A stretch of 63,908 nt of DNA. It comes from Bacteroidaceae bacterium (lineage in GTDB: Bacteria > Bacteroidota > Bacteroidia > Bacteroidales > Bacteroidaceae). Below the pieces are notes generated by a model. That model saw nothing but the letters and a program-made list of their open reading frames with translations, was not told where the DNA came from and did no database searches. Below are positions 43,467-51,903 of the stretch, one piece after another (position 1 is the stretch's first letter; each line of letters opens with the position of its first letter). The stretch spans positions 1-63,908 of the forward strand of contig JAUUPT010000017.1 of NCBI GenBank assembly GCA_030843315.1, read 5' to 3'. The translations under genes and the position numbers were made by a program.

Positions 43467-44873
43467 TTATAGTGTACCTTGCTTTAATTGTTCCACAAAC
43501 TGGTCTATGCGCTGCAACTGCTCCGGTATCTGTATGTTCTGCGGACAGTGGGGCGAGCATTGGTTGCACCCGATGCAATGGTTCGCCTGCCGCAAGCGAG
43601 GCACGCTGCGGTCGTAGCCTACAAGGAAGGCGCGGCGTGCCTTGCGGTAGCTTTCGTCCTGGTTGCTTTCGGGCACATTCCCTTCGTTCACACACTTATT
43701 GTAGTGCAGCAGAATGGCGGGGATGTCGATGCCGTAGGGACAGGGCATACAGTATTTGCAGTCGTTGCAAGGCACGGTGGGATATTTCAGCATCAGCTGC
43801 GCCGTATTTTCCAGGAATGCCTTGTCATCATCGGTCAGGGGCTTCAAGGGTGCATACGTCCGCAGGTTGTCCTGCAAGTGCTCCATGTAGGTCATGCCGC
43901 TAAGGACGGTCAGCACGCCGGGCCATATTCCGGCAAAGCGGAATGCCCAGGAGGCTACACTTCTCTCCGGTTCGCGCTGCTTCAGCAGGGAGATGATATG
44001 CGTGGGGACATTGGACAGGCGGCCGCCCAACAACGGTTCCATGATGATGGCCGGGATGCCGCGCTTGGCAAGTTCGCCGTACAGGTATTCCGCGTCCGTG
44101 TTTCGCGGATTGGTCTCTTTGGCGTGTTTCCAGTCCACATAATTCAATTGTATCTGCACGAAGTTCCATTGGAACTCATCGTGACGGGAAAGCAGGTAGT
44201 CGAATACTTCGATGTCGCCATGATAAGAGAAGCCGAGGTTGCGGATGCGTCCCGCTTCCCGTTCACTGACCAGGAAGTCAAGCATCCCGTTATCCAGATA
44301 GCGTCCTTTCAGAGCCTCCATACCTCCCATGCCGATGCCGTGCATCAGCAGGTAGTCGATGTAGTCCACCTGCAATTCCCTGAATGAGTTTCGGTACATC
44401 GCCATCGATGCCTCACGGCTCCAACTGCTGGGCGAGAAGTTGGAAAGTTTGGTTGCTATAAAATAACTGTCACGCGGATGGCGGCTCAAGGCGATGCCCA
44501 TGGCGTGTTCGGAACGTCCCTTGCAATAAGCCGGGGATGTATCGAAATAATTGACGCCATGCGCTAGGGCGTAGTCTGTCAGGCGGTTCACCGTCTCCTG
44601 GTCTATCTCATCGGCGCCTTCTCCGGCTCCGGGGGTACTTATCGTCGGCAGGCGCATACATCCATATCCCAGTAGCGATACTTTGTCGCCTGTAGAAGGA
44701 TTGGTGCGGTACGTCATCTTGTCCGTAGGGATTTCGCCTGTGGCTGTGCCTTCCGGGCCGATGTTCCGGCTCGCGTCTCCACAACCGTACAGCGCGGCGG
44801 TGGAAGCGGCAGCTCCTGCTCCAAGGACTTTCAGGAAGCTGCGGCGGTCTATCTCATTTCGTTTCTTTTCCAT
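43467..44873 (-). CDS. Tat-exported aldo/keto reductase with 4Fe-4S ferredoxin domain
   Basis: This protein of about 468 residues starts at MEKKRNEIDRRSFLKVLGAGAAASTAALYGCGD. It has a twin-arginine motif (RRSFLK), a hydrophobic stretch and a lipobox Cys, so it is likely folded in the cytosol and anchored outside the inner membrane. The AKR barrel has MRLPTIS, NYFDTSPAYCKGRSE and DYLLMHGIG. C-terminal Cys clusters are CNDCKYCMPCPYGIDIP and CIGCNQCSPHCPQNIQIP. It starts 16 nt after the stop of the polyferredoxin gene, so the two form one transcript and probably one electron route. An upstream ATG at 44933 would hide the Tat signal. Confidence 0.85.
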   Translation of the reverse strand: MEKKRNEIDRRSFLKVLGAGAAASTAALYGCGDASRNIGPEGTATGEIPTDKMTYRTNPSTGDKVSLLGYGCMRLPTISTPGAGEGADEIDQETVNRLTDYALAHGVNYFDTSPAYCKGRSEHAMGIALSRHPRDSYFIATKLSNFSPSSWSREASMAMYRNSFRELQVDYIDYLLMHGIGMGGMEALKGRYLDNGMLDFLVSEREAGRIRNLGFSYHGDIEVFDYLLSRHDEFQWNFVQIQLNYVDWKHAKETNPRNTDAEYLYGELAKRGIPAIIMEPLLGGRLSNVPTHIISLLKQREPERSVASWAFRFAGIWPGVLTVLSGMTYMEHLQDNLRTYAPLKPLTDDDKAFLENTAQLMLKYPTVPCNDCKYCMPCPYGIDIPAILLHYNKCVNEGNVPESNQDESYRKARRAFLVGYDRSVPRLRQANHCIGCNQCSPHCPQNIQIPEQLQRIDQFVEQLKQGTL

Positions 44874-44889
44874 TATCTTCTCTTTTTCA

Positions 44890-46398
44890 TTAAACAGTTC
44901 TATGTATTTCATGTCCTTCCACATAGATGGCACTGAATGGGCGTGCCGGACAGAGGTTCTCGCAAGATCCGCAACCGATGCAACGCTCCACGTTCACCAC
45001 CGGAATCTTGGGAGAGTCGGACACATCGGGATTGGAAGGCACCATCTGGATGGCACCGGTGGGACAGTGACGGGCGCAATTACCGCAATCCACACCGTCG
45101 GTCAGCGGAATGCAGTTCTTCTTCACCCATACGGCATGGCCGATCTGGATGGCCGACTTGTCCGCCGCCGTAATGGGCCGGATAGCCCCTGCCGGACAAA
45201 CTTCGGAGCACTTCGTACACTCGGGACGGCAATAGCCGCGCTCGTAGGACATTTCGGGCTGCATCAGTTTCATCAAGTCGGTGGAGGGGCGAAGCACCTG
45301 GTTGGGGCAGACTGATACGCACAGTTGGCAGGCGGTGCAATGTTGCGCCATATTTCGTGCGCTGAGTGAGCCGGGAGGTGTCAGAGGTGTATTGCGGTTA
45401 GGGATTTGCTTATCTTCTATCTTTGCCAGTCCACCGTCCACCTTCTTTTCCTGTGCTTTCAGCGTGGCGGTAGTTGCCAGCAAGGCAGTGGCAGTGAGGA
45501 ATGAGCGGCGGGCATTGTTTATTTGTGCAGCGTCCACAGTCCGCACCGCTTCCTGCAGCTGTTTCTCCGGCTTCGCCAAGCGAGACCGATAGCGGATGGC
45601 TCCATGCCTGCACGTGTCGAGGCAGTCCATGCACGCCACACAGCGGCTATAGTCTATCTTGTGCTCCTTACCGTTGATGCACGCAGCCTTGCACTTGCGC
45701 GAACAAAGTCCGCACGAGTTGCATTTGCTTGTATCAATCACCGGACGAAACAGTGAATAGCGCGACAATAAGCCCAGCACCGTGCCCACCGGGCAAATAG
45801 TGTTGCAATAGGTACGTCCGTTGCGCCACGCCAATATTACTAATATAATAAAGGTAAGGAAAGCGATAATGAACGTAGGCAGGCTTCGCATCCATATATC
45901 CGTTTCATAGAAAGCGTAGCTGTCGGCACGTGCCGCGAAATACGCCAGCAAGTTATTTCCCCATTCGTAAAGCGGAGCGAACAGGTTCTGTGCAATGCGT
46001 CCGTAGGAACTGTAAGGGGCAAGCAGTGCCACCACCGAACCTACACCCGCTATCAGCGCAAGTACAAACAGTCCGAGTACGCCATACCGCAACCATTTTT
46101 TCTCGGGAGAATAGGAGAAGCGGAATTTCTTCTTTTTCCTTCTTCCACTGATCCAGGAAACCACATCCTGCATCACTCCCAATGGACAAATCACAGAGCA
46201 ATACACCCGCCCGACTACAAGTGTCAGTACTACAAGGAGTGCAACGACTCCTATGTTCAGTGCCAGCACAGCCGGCAAAAACTGGATTTTAGCCATCCAT
46301 CCCAGCCAGGCATGTACCGTCCCTGTGAAGTCGAGGAACAGCAACGTGGCGATGACGAGGAACAGGACGGCAAGCGTTAGTCTGATTTTACGTAACAT
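44890..46398 (-). CDS. NapH/RnfC-like membrane polyferredoxin
   Basis: This 502-residue protein has four to five helices (LAVLFLVIATLLFLDF, LALNIGVVALLVVLTLVV, YGVLGLFVLALIAGVGSVVALL, TFIIAFLTFIILVILAW). The NapH-type CxxxCP motifs are VYCSVICPLG and TYCNTICPVG. Five or so 4Fe-4S motifs follow: CNSCGLCSRKCKAAC, CVACMDCLDTCRHG, CTACQLCVSVCPNQ, CTKCSEVCPAG, CGNCARHCP and CIGCGSCENLCPARPF. A Tat-like RRSFLTATALLA lies mid-protein (about 300). It likely moves electrons from quinol or a cytosolic donor across the membrane to the downstream AKR. It is first in its operon, under site B. Confidence 0.85.
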   Translation of the reverse strand: MLRKIRLTLAVLFLVIATLLFLDFTGTVHAWLGWMAKIQFLPAVLALNIGVVALLVVLTLVVGRVYCSVICPLGVMQDVVSWISGRRKKKKFRFSYSPEKKWLRYGVLGLFVLALIAGVGSVVALLAPYSSYGRIAQNLFAPLYEWGNNLLAYFAARADSYAFYETDIWMRSLPTFIIAFLTFIILVILAWRNGRTYCNTICPVGTVLGLLSRYSLFRPVIDTSKCNSCGLCSRKCKAACINGKEHKIDYSRCVACMDCLDTCRHGAIRYRSRLAKPEKQLQEAVRTVDAAQINNARRSFLTATALLATTATLKAQEKKVDGGLAKIEDKQIPNRNTPLTPPGSLSARNMAQHCTACQLCVSVCPNQVLRPSTDLMKLMQPEMSYERGYCRPECTKCSEVCPAGAIRPITAADKSAIQIGHAVWVKKNCIPLTDGVDCGNCARHCPTGAIQMVPSNPDVSDSPKIPVVNVERCIGCGSCENLCPARPFSAIYVEGHEIHRTV

Positions 46399-46452
46399 AG
46401 TTATTTATATTATAAATTACTAATGAAATGATACTTCTATTATTCTACGATG

Positions 46453-46518
46453 CGAAGTTAGGTGGTTATTTTCAAGTTCCAGATAGACATTTTACGGATT
46501 ATTTTACCCAAATTACGG
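46453..46518 (-). promoter_or_regulatory. Polyferredoxin promoter with AraC-type direct repeat (site B)
   Basis: The -7 box TAACTTCG (complement of 46453-46460, one mismatch) is followed after 30 nt by TTTACGG at 46491-46497 and ATTACGG at 46512-46518, 21 bp apart. Confidence 0.6.
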
Positions 46519-46609
46519 ACATTCAATTTAGAAGGCAATACAAAGTAAAAAGCACAACATCTGCTCCAAAGAATGTATTGATTCTTTTTCTGTTATTTAG
46601 GATTTTGTA

Positions 46610-46617
46610 TATCTTTG
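46610..46617 (+). promoter_or_regulatory. -7 box of the AraC gene at 46642
   Basis: TATCTTTG, a perfect consensus, 24 nt before the ATG. Confidence 0.55.
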
Positions 46618-46641
46618 CGTAGAACTTAAGACCTGTCCCAA

Positions 46642-47535
46642 ATGGAAAAAGTCATTAAAATCGAATCGGTAGACCAATACAACAAGCTGTATGGTTATGA
46701 AACACAGCATCCACTGGTAGCTGTTGTAAATTCACTGGAATCTCCGACACACCCCAACCATCTCACACTAAACTTTGGCGTATATGCCATTTACCTGAAA
46801 CACATCAAATGCGGCGAACTGCGTTACGGCAGGCAGACATACGATTTTCAGGAAGGAACGGTGGTCAGTTTCGCACCGGGGCAAGTGGTGGATATCCGCC
46901 TCACAGATGGCGTACGCCCCAAGTCAGTAGGAGTAATATTCCATCCGGACCTGATACACGGCACCTCGCTGGGACAAAGAATCAAGCAATACTCTTTCTT
47001 GTCGTACACTTCCAACGAGGCTCTCCATCTCTCTGAAACAGAAAAGAATATTTTCAGTGACTGTCTGGAAAAGATAAAACTGGAACTAAGCTATCCGATA
47101 GACAAACACAGCAACCAGCTGATAGTACGCAACATTGAGCTATTGCTGGATTACTGTATGCGCTTCTACGACCGGCAGTTCAATACCCGAAGTCAAGAAA
47201 ACAAAGATATCCTGGTGAAGTTCGAGGACTTGCTGGATACCTACCTGCACAGCGACAAGCCGCAAACAGAAGGTCTGCCCACCGTAAAATACTTTGCCGA
47301 CGGTGTGAACCTCTCCCCCAACTATTTTGGTGACGTGGTAAAAAAGGGAACCGGACAGACGGCACAGAAGTATATCCAGAACAAACTGATTGATATTGCC
47401 AAAGAAGAACTGCTCAGCTCGGAAAAGAGTATCAGTGAAATCGCCTATGCCTTGGGGTTCCAGTATCCGCAACATCTCACACGCATCTTCAAGAAAAGTA
47501 CGGGATATACCCCAATGGGGTACAGGGAATTATGA
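46642..47535 (+). CDS. AraC family regulator, paralog 1 of the redox island
   Basis: This 297-residue protein has the N-terminal domain IESVDQYNKLYGYETQHPLVAVVNS with CGELRYGRQTYDFQEGTVVSFAPGQ, shared with the regulators at 54406 and 55340. The C-terminal double HTH (about 195-295) has FADGVNLSPNYFGDVVKKGTGQTAQKYIQNK and SISEIAYALGFQYPQHLTRIFKKSTGYTPMGYRE. It is divergent from the polyferredoxin gene, whose promoter holds site B, so it is a natural candidate reader of the ATTACRG repeats. Confidence 0.88.
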   Translation: MEKVIKIESVDQYNKLYGYETQHPLVAVVNSLESPTHPNHLTLNFGVYAIYLKHIKCGELRYGRQTYDFQEGTVVSFAPGQVVDIRLTDGVRPKSVGVIFHPDLIHGTSLGQRIKQYSFLSYTSNEALHLSETEKNIFSDCLEKIKLELSYPIDKHSNQLIVRNIELLLDYCMRFYDRQFNTRSQENKDILVKFEDLLDTYLHSDKPQTEGLPTVKYFADGVNLSPNYFGDVVKKGTGQTAQKYIQNKLIDIAKEELLSSEKSISEIAYALGFQYPQHLTRIFKKSTGYTPMGYREL

Positions 47536-47596
47536 GTTCTGCGCTAAACAACAAAAGTTATTTACAATAAAATTATTCCGGGGAACAGTCGTAATC

Positions 47597-47675
47597 ATAG
47601 GGTGCCTCAGTCGTGACCTTAGGGTACCTCAGTCGTGCACTTAGGGTATCTCAGTCGTACACTTAGGCACCCTAT
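47597..47675. repeat. Three 22-bp tandem repeats inside an 11-bp inverted repeat
   Basis: Units AGGGT.yCTCAGTCGT.nnCTT start at 47599, 47621 and 47643. The block is closed by AGGCACCCTAT at 47665-47675, which complements ATAGGGTGCCT at 47597-47607. It lies just downstream of the AraC gene. Confidence 0.65.
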
Positions 47676-47744
47676 AATTATATCACTAATAATCAAGCAT
47701 TTAAAAACCGTCTCGCGAATCAGAAAAATATCAACATCCGGTAA

Positions 47745-48053
47745 TTAATTCCGTATCCATGCCTCAATATTCTTGTCGGCTTTTTCCACATCACTCCCCT
47801 TGATGGGAAGTCCTTTCAGCACGGTCGCTTCCGGGCAGAGCTTCTTTATATCCTGCTCGCTATTCCCCATGCGGCTGCCTTCGTGTGTACAGAAAGGTAC
47901 GATGGTCTTTCCTGAAAAGTCGTATGCTTCGAGGAATGTCCATACAGCCATCGGCATTGTGCCCCACCAGTTGGGATAGCCCAGGTAAACTATATCATAA
48001 TCAGCCATATCTGCCACCTTCCCTTTAAATTCAGGGCGTGCATTACGATTCAA
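47745..48053 (-). pseudogene. N-terminally truncated flavodoxin
   Basis: About 102 residues remain, from NRNARPEFKGKVADMADYDIVYLGYPNWWGTMPMAVWTFLEAYDFSGKTIVPFCTHEGSRMG to the normal C-terminus. The first 60 or so residues (FMN phosphate loop) and the start codon are missing. A deletion has joined the coding sequence to a -7 box (48051-48058) that keeps the exact spacing to its operator, so the break lies at the promoter itself. TTG at 48053 could in principle start translation, but the product would lack the phosphate-binding loop. Confidence 0.75.
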
Positions 48054-48116
48054 AATTACGGCAGATAAACTATTATGTGCATGGATATTTTACGGATTGT
48101 TCTACCTTAATTACGG
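48051..48116 (-). promoter_or_regulatory. Stranded flavodoxin promoter with direct repeat (site C)
   Basis: The -7 box TAATTTTG (complement of 48051-48058), 30 nt, TTTACGG at 48089-48095 and ATTACGG at 48110-48116 (21-bp period). Confidence 0.6.
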
Positions 48117-48174
48117 AATATAGATTAGTTGACGAAAGTATATAGCCTGCCGCGTAGAGAGCACGGCATAGAAT

Positions 48175-48240
48175 CCGTAAAAAAGGTAGGAATACCCGTA
48201 ATAGGGATATTCTTGCAGGGAAGGTTCGTTCGTAAATTTG
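48175..48240 (+). promoter_or_regulatory. Promoter of the DXS-like gene with inverted-orientation direct repeat (site G)
   Basis: On the plus strand, CCGTAAA at 48175-48181 and CCGTAAT at 48196-48202 (21-bp period) are followed by 30 nt and the -7 box TAAATTTG at 48233-48240. This is the mirror image of the minus-strand sites. Confidence 0.65.
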
Positions 48241-48292
48241 CAACCGGAATACTAAATGATAATTCGTATCACAAAATAAAAACTATTAGAAT

Positions 48293-49845
48293 ATGTATTT
48301 AGAAACAATCAATTCTCCTTCGGATGTAAAGCAACTTTCCATGAAGGAACTGGATGTATTGAGCGGAGAGATTCGTGAAACCTTGTTGAAGAAGTTGAGT
48401 GCCCACGGTGGTCACTTCGGTCCCAACTTCGGTATGGTGGAAGCTACCATCGCCCTGCACTATGTGTTCAACTCTCCGTCGGACAAAATCGTATTCGATG
48501 TGTCCCACCAATGCTACGTGCACAAGATGCTGACTGGGAGAAAGGAAGCCTTCCTCAACCCGTCTCTCTACGATGAAGTATCGGGCTATACCGAGCCGAG
48601 CGAAAGCGAGCACGATTTCTTCACCATCGGTCACACTTCCACTTCCGTCAGCCTCGCCACGGGACTGGCAAAGGGACGTGATCTGCAAGGTGGCACAGGG
48701 AACGTCATCGCCGTGATAGGCGACGGCTCATTGAGCGGCGGCGAAGCCTTCGAAGGCCTGGACTATGCAGCCGAGCTGGACAGCAATTTCATCATCCTTG
48801 TCAACGACAACCAGATGTCTATCGCCGAAAATCACGGTGGCCTCTACCGCAACCTGCAAGCCCTGCGCGAAAGCAACGGAACGTGCGAATGCAACTTCTT
48901 CCGCGCCATGGGGCTGGACTATATTTATGTGGCCGACGGCAACAATGTGGAAGCACTGATAAAAGCCTTTGAAGCCGTGAAAGACAGTCACCACCCCATC
49001 GTGGTACATATCAATACCCTGAAAGGGAAAGGCTACGCCCCGGCAGAGAAGCACAAAGAGACCTGGCACTATTGCGGCCCCTTCGACTCCAAAGCTGTAT
49101 TGGAAGAACTGGCGCAGGAAGAGACCGGAATACAGAAGCCGCAAACCGCAGCCGCCGACATACCGGAAGACTATGCCGGCCTGACCGCCGAATATCTTCT
49201 CCGCAAGATGAAAGAAGACGCGCGCGTGCCGGGAAGCAATTTGTCGATGTAGGCATTGCCGAAGAACACGCCGTAGCCCTGGCATCAGGAATCGCCGCCG
49301 CCGGAGGAAAGCCCGTATACGGAGTACTCAGCACCTTTATACAGCGCAGTTACGACCAACTGTCACAAGACCTTTGTATCAACAATAACCCGGCAGTCAT
49401 TCTGGTCTACTGGGGTTCATTAACTGCCATGAACGATGTCACCCATACTTGCTTCTTCGATATTCCGCTGATAAGCAATATTCCGAATATGGTCTATCTG
49501 GCTCCTACGAATAAAGAAGAATATTTCGCCATGCTGGAGTGGAGCCTCCGCCAAAACGAGCATCCGGTCGCCATCCGTGTACCCGCCAACGGAGTTATCG
49601 CAAGCACGGACCCGGTTGATACGGATTATAGCTGTCTGAACCGTTATCAGGTGTCTCATCACGGCTCGCAAGTCGCCATTCTGGGATTAGGTTCTTTCTT
49701 CCAACTGGGTCAATCAGTCCGTAAACTCCTGAAAGAAAAAGCAAATATCAATGCTACTCTTATCAACCCCCGATACATCACAGGGGTAGATGAAGAATTG
49801 CTGGACAGCCTGAAAGCCGACCACCAGCTGGTAATCACGCTATGA
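48293..49845 (+). pseudogene. 1-deoxy-D-xylulose-5-phosphate synthase-like gene with two deletions
   Basis: The first frame (to 49252) has the thiamine diphosphate half: HFGPNFGMVEATIALHYVF, HTSTS, GDGSLSGGEAFEGLDYA. After KEDAR (about 49231) some 20-25 codons are missing and the frame changes. The pyrimidine half continues from AGKQFVDVGIAEEHAVALASGIAAAGGKPVYGV (ITL end at 49845). The normal C-terminus after VITL (EDGxxxGGFG) is also gone, joined directly to the flavin reductase start. Two independent deletions make an active enzyme unlikely. It was probably a redundant DXS, with the essential copy elsewhere. Confidence 0.8.
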
Positions 49846-50402
49846 GAAAGAATTTTGGAGCAAAACCGTGGACTTATCCACAACCCGTATTCATCGTCGC
49901 TACTTATGATGAACAAGGAATTCCCGATGCCATGAATGCCGCATGGGGAGGCATTGACCTGGATGACCAGATTAACCTGTGCCTGAGTGCCGGTCACAAG
50001 ACCGTGAAGAATCTGCTTATTACTAAAGCATTTACCGTAAGCATGGCTACCGTAGAGCAGATGGTAGCCTGCGACTATGTAGGCATTGTTTCCGGCAATC
50101 GGGAACCGGACAAGTTTGCCAAAGCGGGCTTTCATGCCACTAAGTCCGAGTTCGTGAATGCCCCACTCATTGACGAACTGCCGATGGCGGTGGAATGCGA
50201 AGTCCTGTCGTATGACCCCGAGACGTGCCACCTCATAGGCCGCATCGTCAACGTATCGGCAGATGAAGCCATTCTGGACGAGAAAGGGAAGATTGACCCT
50301 GCCAAACTGCGCCCCATTGTCTTCGATCCGGTACATAATGACTATCTGGTTGTAGGTGAGAAAGTGGGAAATGCCTTTAAAGATGGAGTGGCACTGAAGT
50401 AA
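49842..50402 (+). CDS. Flavin reductase-like FMN-binding protein
   Basis: This 186-residue protein of the flavin reductase/FMN-binding split-barrel family has PQPVFIVATYDEQGIPDAMNAAWGG, NLCLSAGHKTVKNLLITKAFTVSMA, and FAKAGFHATKSEFVNAPLI, where the family binds FMN. It likely reduces flavin or a flavin-bound substrate in the cytoplasm. Its ATG overlaps the relic DXS stop (ATGA), a junction created by deletion, so it now depends on the site G promoter and coupled translation. Confidence 0.85.
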   Translation: MRKNFGAKPWTYPQPVFIVATYDEQGIPDAMNAAWGGIDLDDQINLCLSAGHKTVKNLLITKAFTVSMATVEQMVACDYVGIVSGNREPDKFAKAGFHATKSEFVNAPLIDELPMAVECEVLSYDPETCHLIGRIVNVSADEAILDEKGKIDPAKLRPIVFDPVHNDYLVVGEKVGNAFKDGVALK

Positions 50403-50432
50403 AAGACAAAGAATTGGTTTAGCGGATAAATC

Positions 50433-50546
50433 TTCTATAACCAGGCACACTTCAGCCGCTATGTGAAGAAAATGCCGGGTATGTCTCCCACAGAATACAG
50501 GAATGAATTGGAAAGAAAGAATCGTCCCGACCACTCCTTTGGATGA
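50433..50546 (+). pseudogene. Fossil C-terminus of an AraC regulator
   Basis: Thirty-seven codons read FYNQAHFSRYVKKMPGMSPTEYRNELERK...SFG before TGA, parallel to the end of the regulator at 42459 (SHFSRYVKRLLGVSPSEYRQEVEKK...SFL). The rest of the gene is absent, and the downstream terminator is conserved too. Confidence 0.75.
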
Positions 50547-50560
50547 ATCGGGACGATTCT
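50518..50560. terminator. Terminator hairpin kept from the fossil AraC gene
   Basis: AGAATCGTCCCGA at 50518-50530 and its complement at 50548-50560 form a 13-bp stem. It is homologous to the terminator at 43341-43375 and now serves the flavin reductase transcript. Confidence 0.65.
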
Positions 50561-50582
50561 TTCAATTCGGGGGGGATCCCGG

Positions 50583-51731
50583 TTAGTACCCGAACCGCTC
50601 CGTCGCCTTCTGCATATGTCCGCGAATATCTACCCCGAACGGACAATTCTTTTCGCATTTGCCACAACGGATGCACTCGGAAGCATGATGCGAGAGGGCT
50701 TTGTAATGCTCGCGCACGGTTTCGGGGACAAACCCTTCGGCTACCGTCAGATTGTAGTACTTATTGACGCTGGCCACATCAATCCCCACGGCACAAGGAG
50801 CGCAGTGCCCGCAATACATACAATGTCCTTTCCACGAAAAACGATCCATACCCTGCATTACTGAAGCATAGTCCTTTTCTTCTTTCGTAGCACTGCACCA
50901 GTCTACCGCCGTCTGCATTTCCTCGCAACTACGGCAACCAATCATAACAGATGCCACACCCGGACGTGTCAACGCATACTCTATGCACTGCACCGGAGTG
51001 AAGGCTTTCCCGAAAGGAGAATTGGCTTCACTCAGCAAATCCCCTCCGCCATATACCTTCATCACGTCGACGCCTACTCCTTTTTGCTCACAAAGTTCAT
51101 ACAGCAACTCACGCTCCGGGTCGATGTTGTGCAGCTCGCGTTCATAGTTCTCATCCTTCCACAGGTCTTCCACATCTTCGCTGGCAGGCTGCAAGTCATA
51201 GCAGGGATTAATAGAAAACATCAACACATCTATCAGACCGCTTTCCACAGCCTTCCTCGCCACCTGTGGATTGTGGCTACTCATACCAATATGCCGGATT
51301 TTCCCTTCCTGCTTCAAACGGAGGGCAAGCCGGATGATAGGGCCTTCGAATACACAGCGGAAGTCTTTTTCATCGTCCACATAATGTATCATACCGATGT
51401 CCAGATAGTCCGTACTCAGCAAGCGGAGCTGTTCCTCGAAAGCGTCGAGCGTTTTACCCACGTCACGGGTACGCAGATACTGCCCGTTCTCCCATACGGC
51501 ACACAAATGTCCCTGTATCACGAATTGCGCCCGACGCCCCAGCAAAGCCTTGCCTATATTCGTACGCAATTCGGGATTGGAAGAGTACATATCAATAAAG
51601 TTGATGCCTTGCGCCGTGGCAAAGTCCATCTGCCTGAATGTCTCCTCTTCCGTCATGCCGATAAAGCCTTCACACCCCAGTCCAATGGCGCTGACAGACA
51701 ATCCGGTTCTTCCTAATTTTCGATATTCCAT
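50583..51731 (-). CDS. Aldo/keto reductase with C-terminal 4Fe-4S domain, cytoplasmic
   Basis: This 382-residue protein has an AKR barrel (MEYRKLGRTGLSVSAIGLGCEGF, INFIDMYSSNPELR, YLDIGMIHYVDD, IRHIGMSSHNPQVARKAV). The ferredoxin part has CMYCGHCAPCAVGIDVA and CIRCGKCEKNCPFGVDIRGHM. In place of the usual AKR Lys region there is AQFVIQGHLCAVW, so hydride transfer may differ from NADPH-type AKRs. Electrons may come from ferredoxin or flavodoxin. It is monocistronic under site F. Confidence 0.88.
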   Translation of the reverse strand: MEYRKLGRTGLSVSAIGLGCEGFIGMTEEETFRQMDFATAQGINFIDMYSSNPELRTNIGKALLGRRAQFVIQGHLCAVWENGQYLRTRDVGKTLDAFEEQLRLLSTDYLDIGMIHYVDDEKDFRCVFEGPIIRLALRLKQEGKIRHIGMSSHNPQVARKAVESGLIDVLMFSINPCYDLQPASEDVEDLWKDENYERELHNIDPERELLYELCEQKGVGVDVMKVYGGGDLLSEANSPFGKAFTPVQCIEYALTRPGVASVMIGCRSCEEMQTAVDWCSATKEEKDYASVMQGMDRFSWKGHCMYCGHCAPCAVGIDVASVNKYYNLTVAEGFVPETVREHYKALSHHASECIRCGKCEKNCPFGVDIRGHMQKATERFGY

Positions 51732-51783
51732 GCTATTTTTATCAAAATCCGACTTCTACAAATTATTATTTTTTCTCCTTTTG

Positions 51784-51849
51784 CAAAGATAGAACATTCC
51801 CAACAAATAGGAGGTAGATAAATTACAGTTATTGTTACCAATATCACTG
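51784..51849 (-). promoter_or_regulatory. AKR-ferredoxin promoter with direct repeat (site F)
   Basis: The -7 box TATCTTTG (complement of 51784-51791), 30 nt, ATTACAG at 51822-51828 and the degenerate ATCACTG at 51843-51849 (21-bp period). Confidence 0.6.
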
Positions 51850-51903
51850 GAAGGAATAGCCTGCATCCATAATACTATCATACGTTTCATCGTTGTAAGT
51901 TCA

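Noticed and set aside
46428..46622. 64-codon frame before the AraC gene at 46642
   Set aside because: It covers operator site B and the AraC -7 box, so the region is regulatory.
47597..47675. CRISPR-like array
   Set aside because: Repeats are directly adjacent without spacers, and there are no cas genes in the window.
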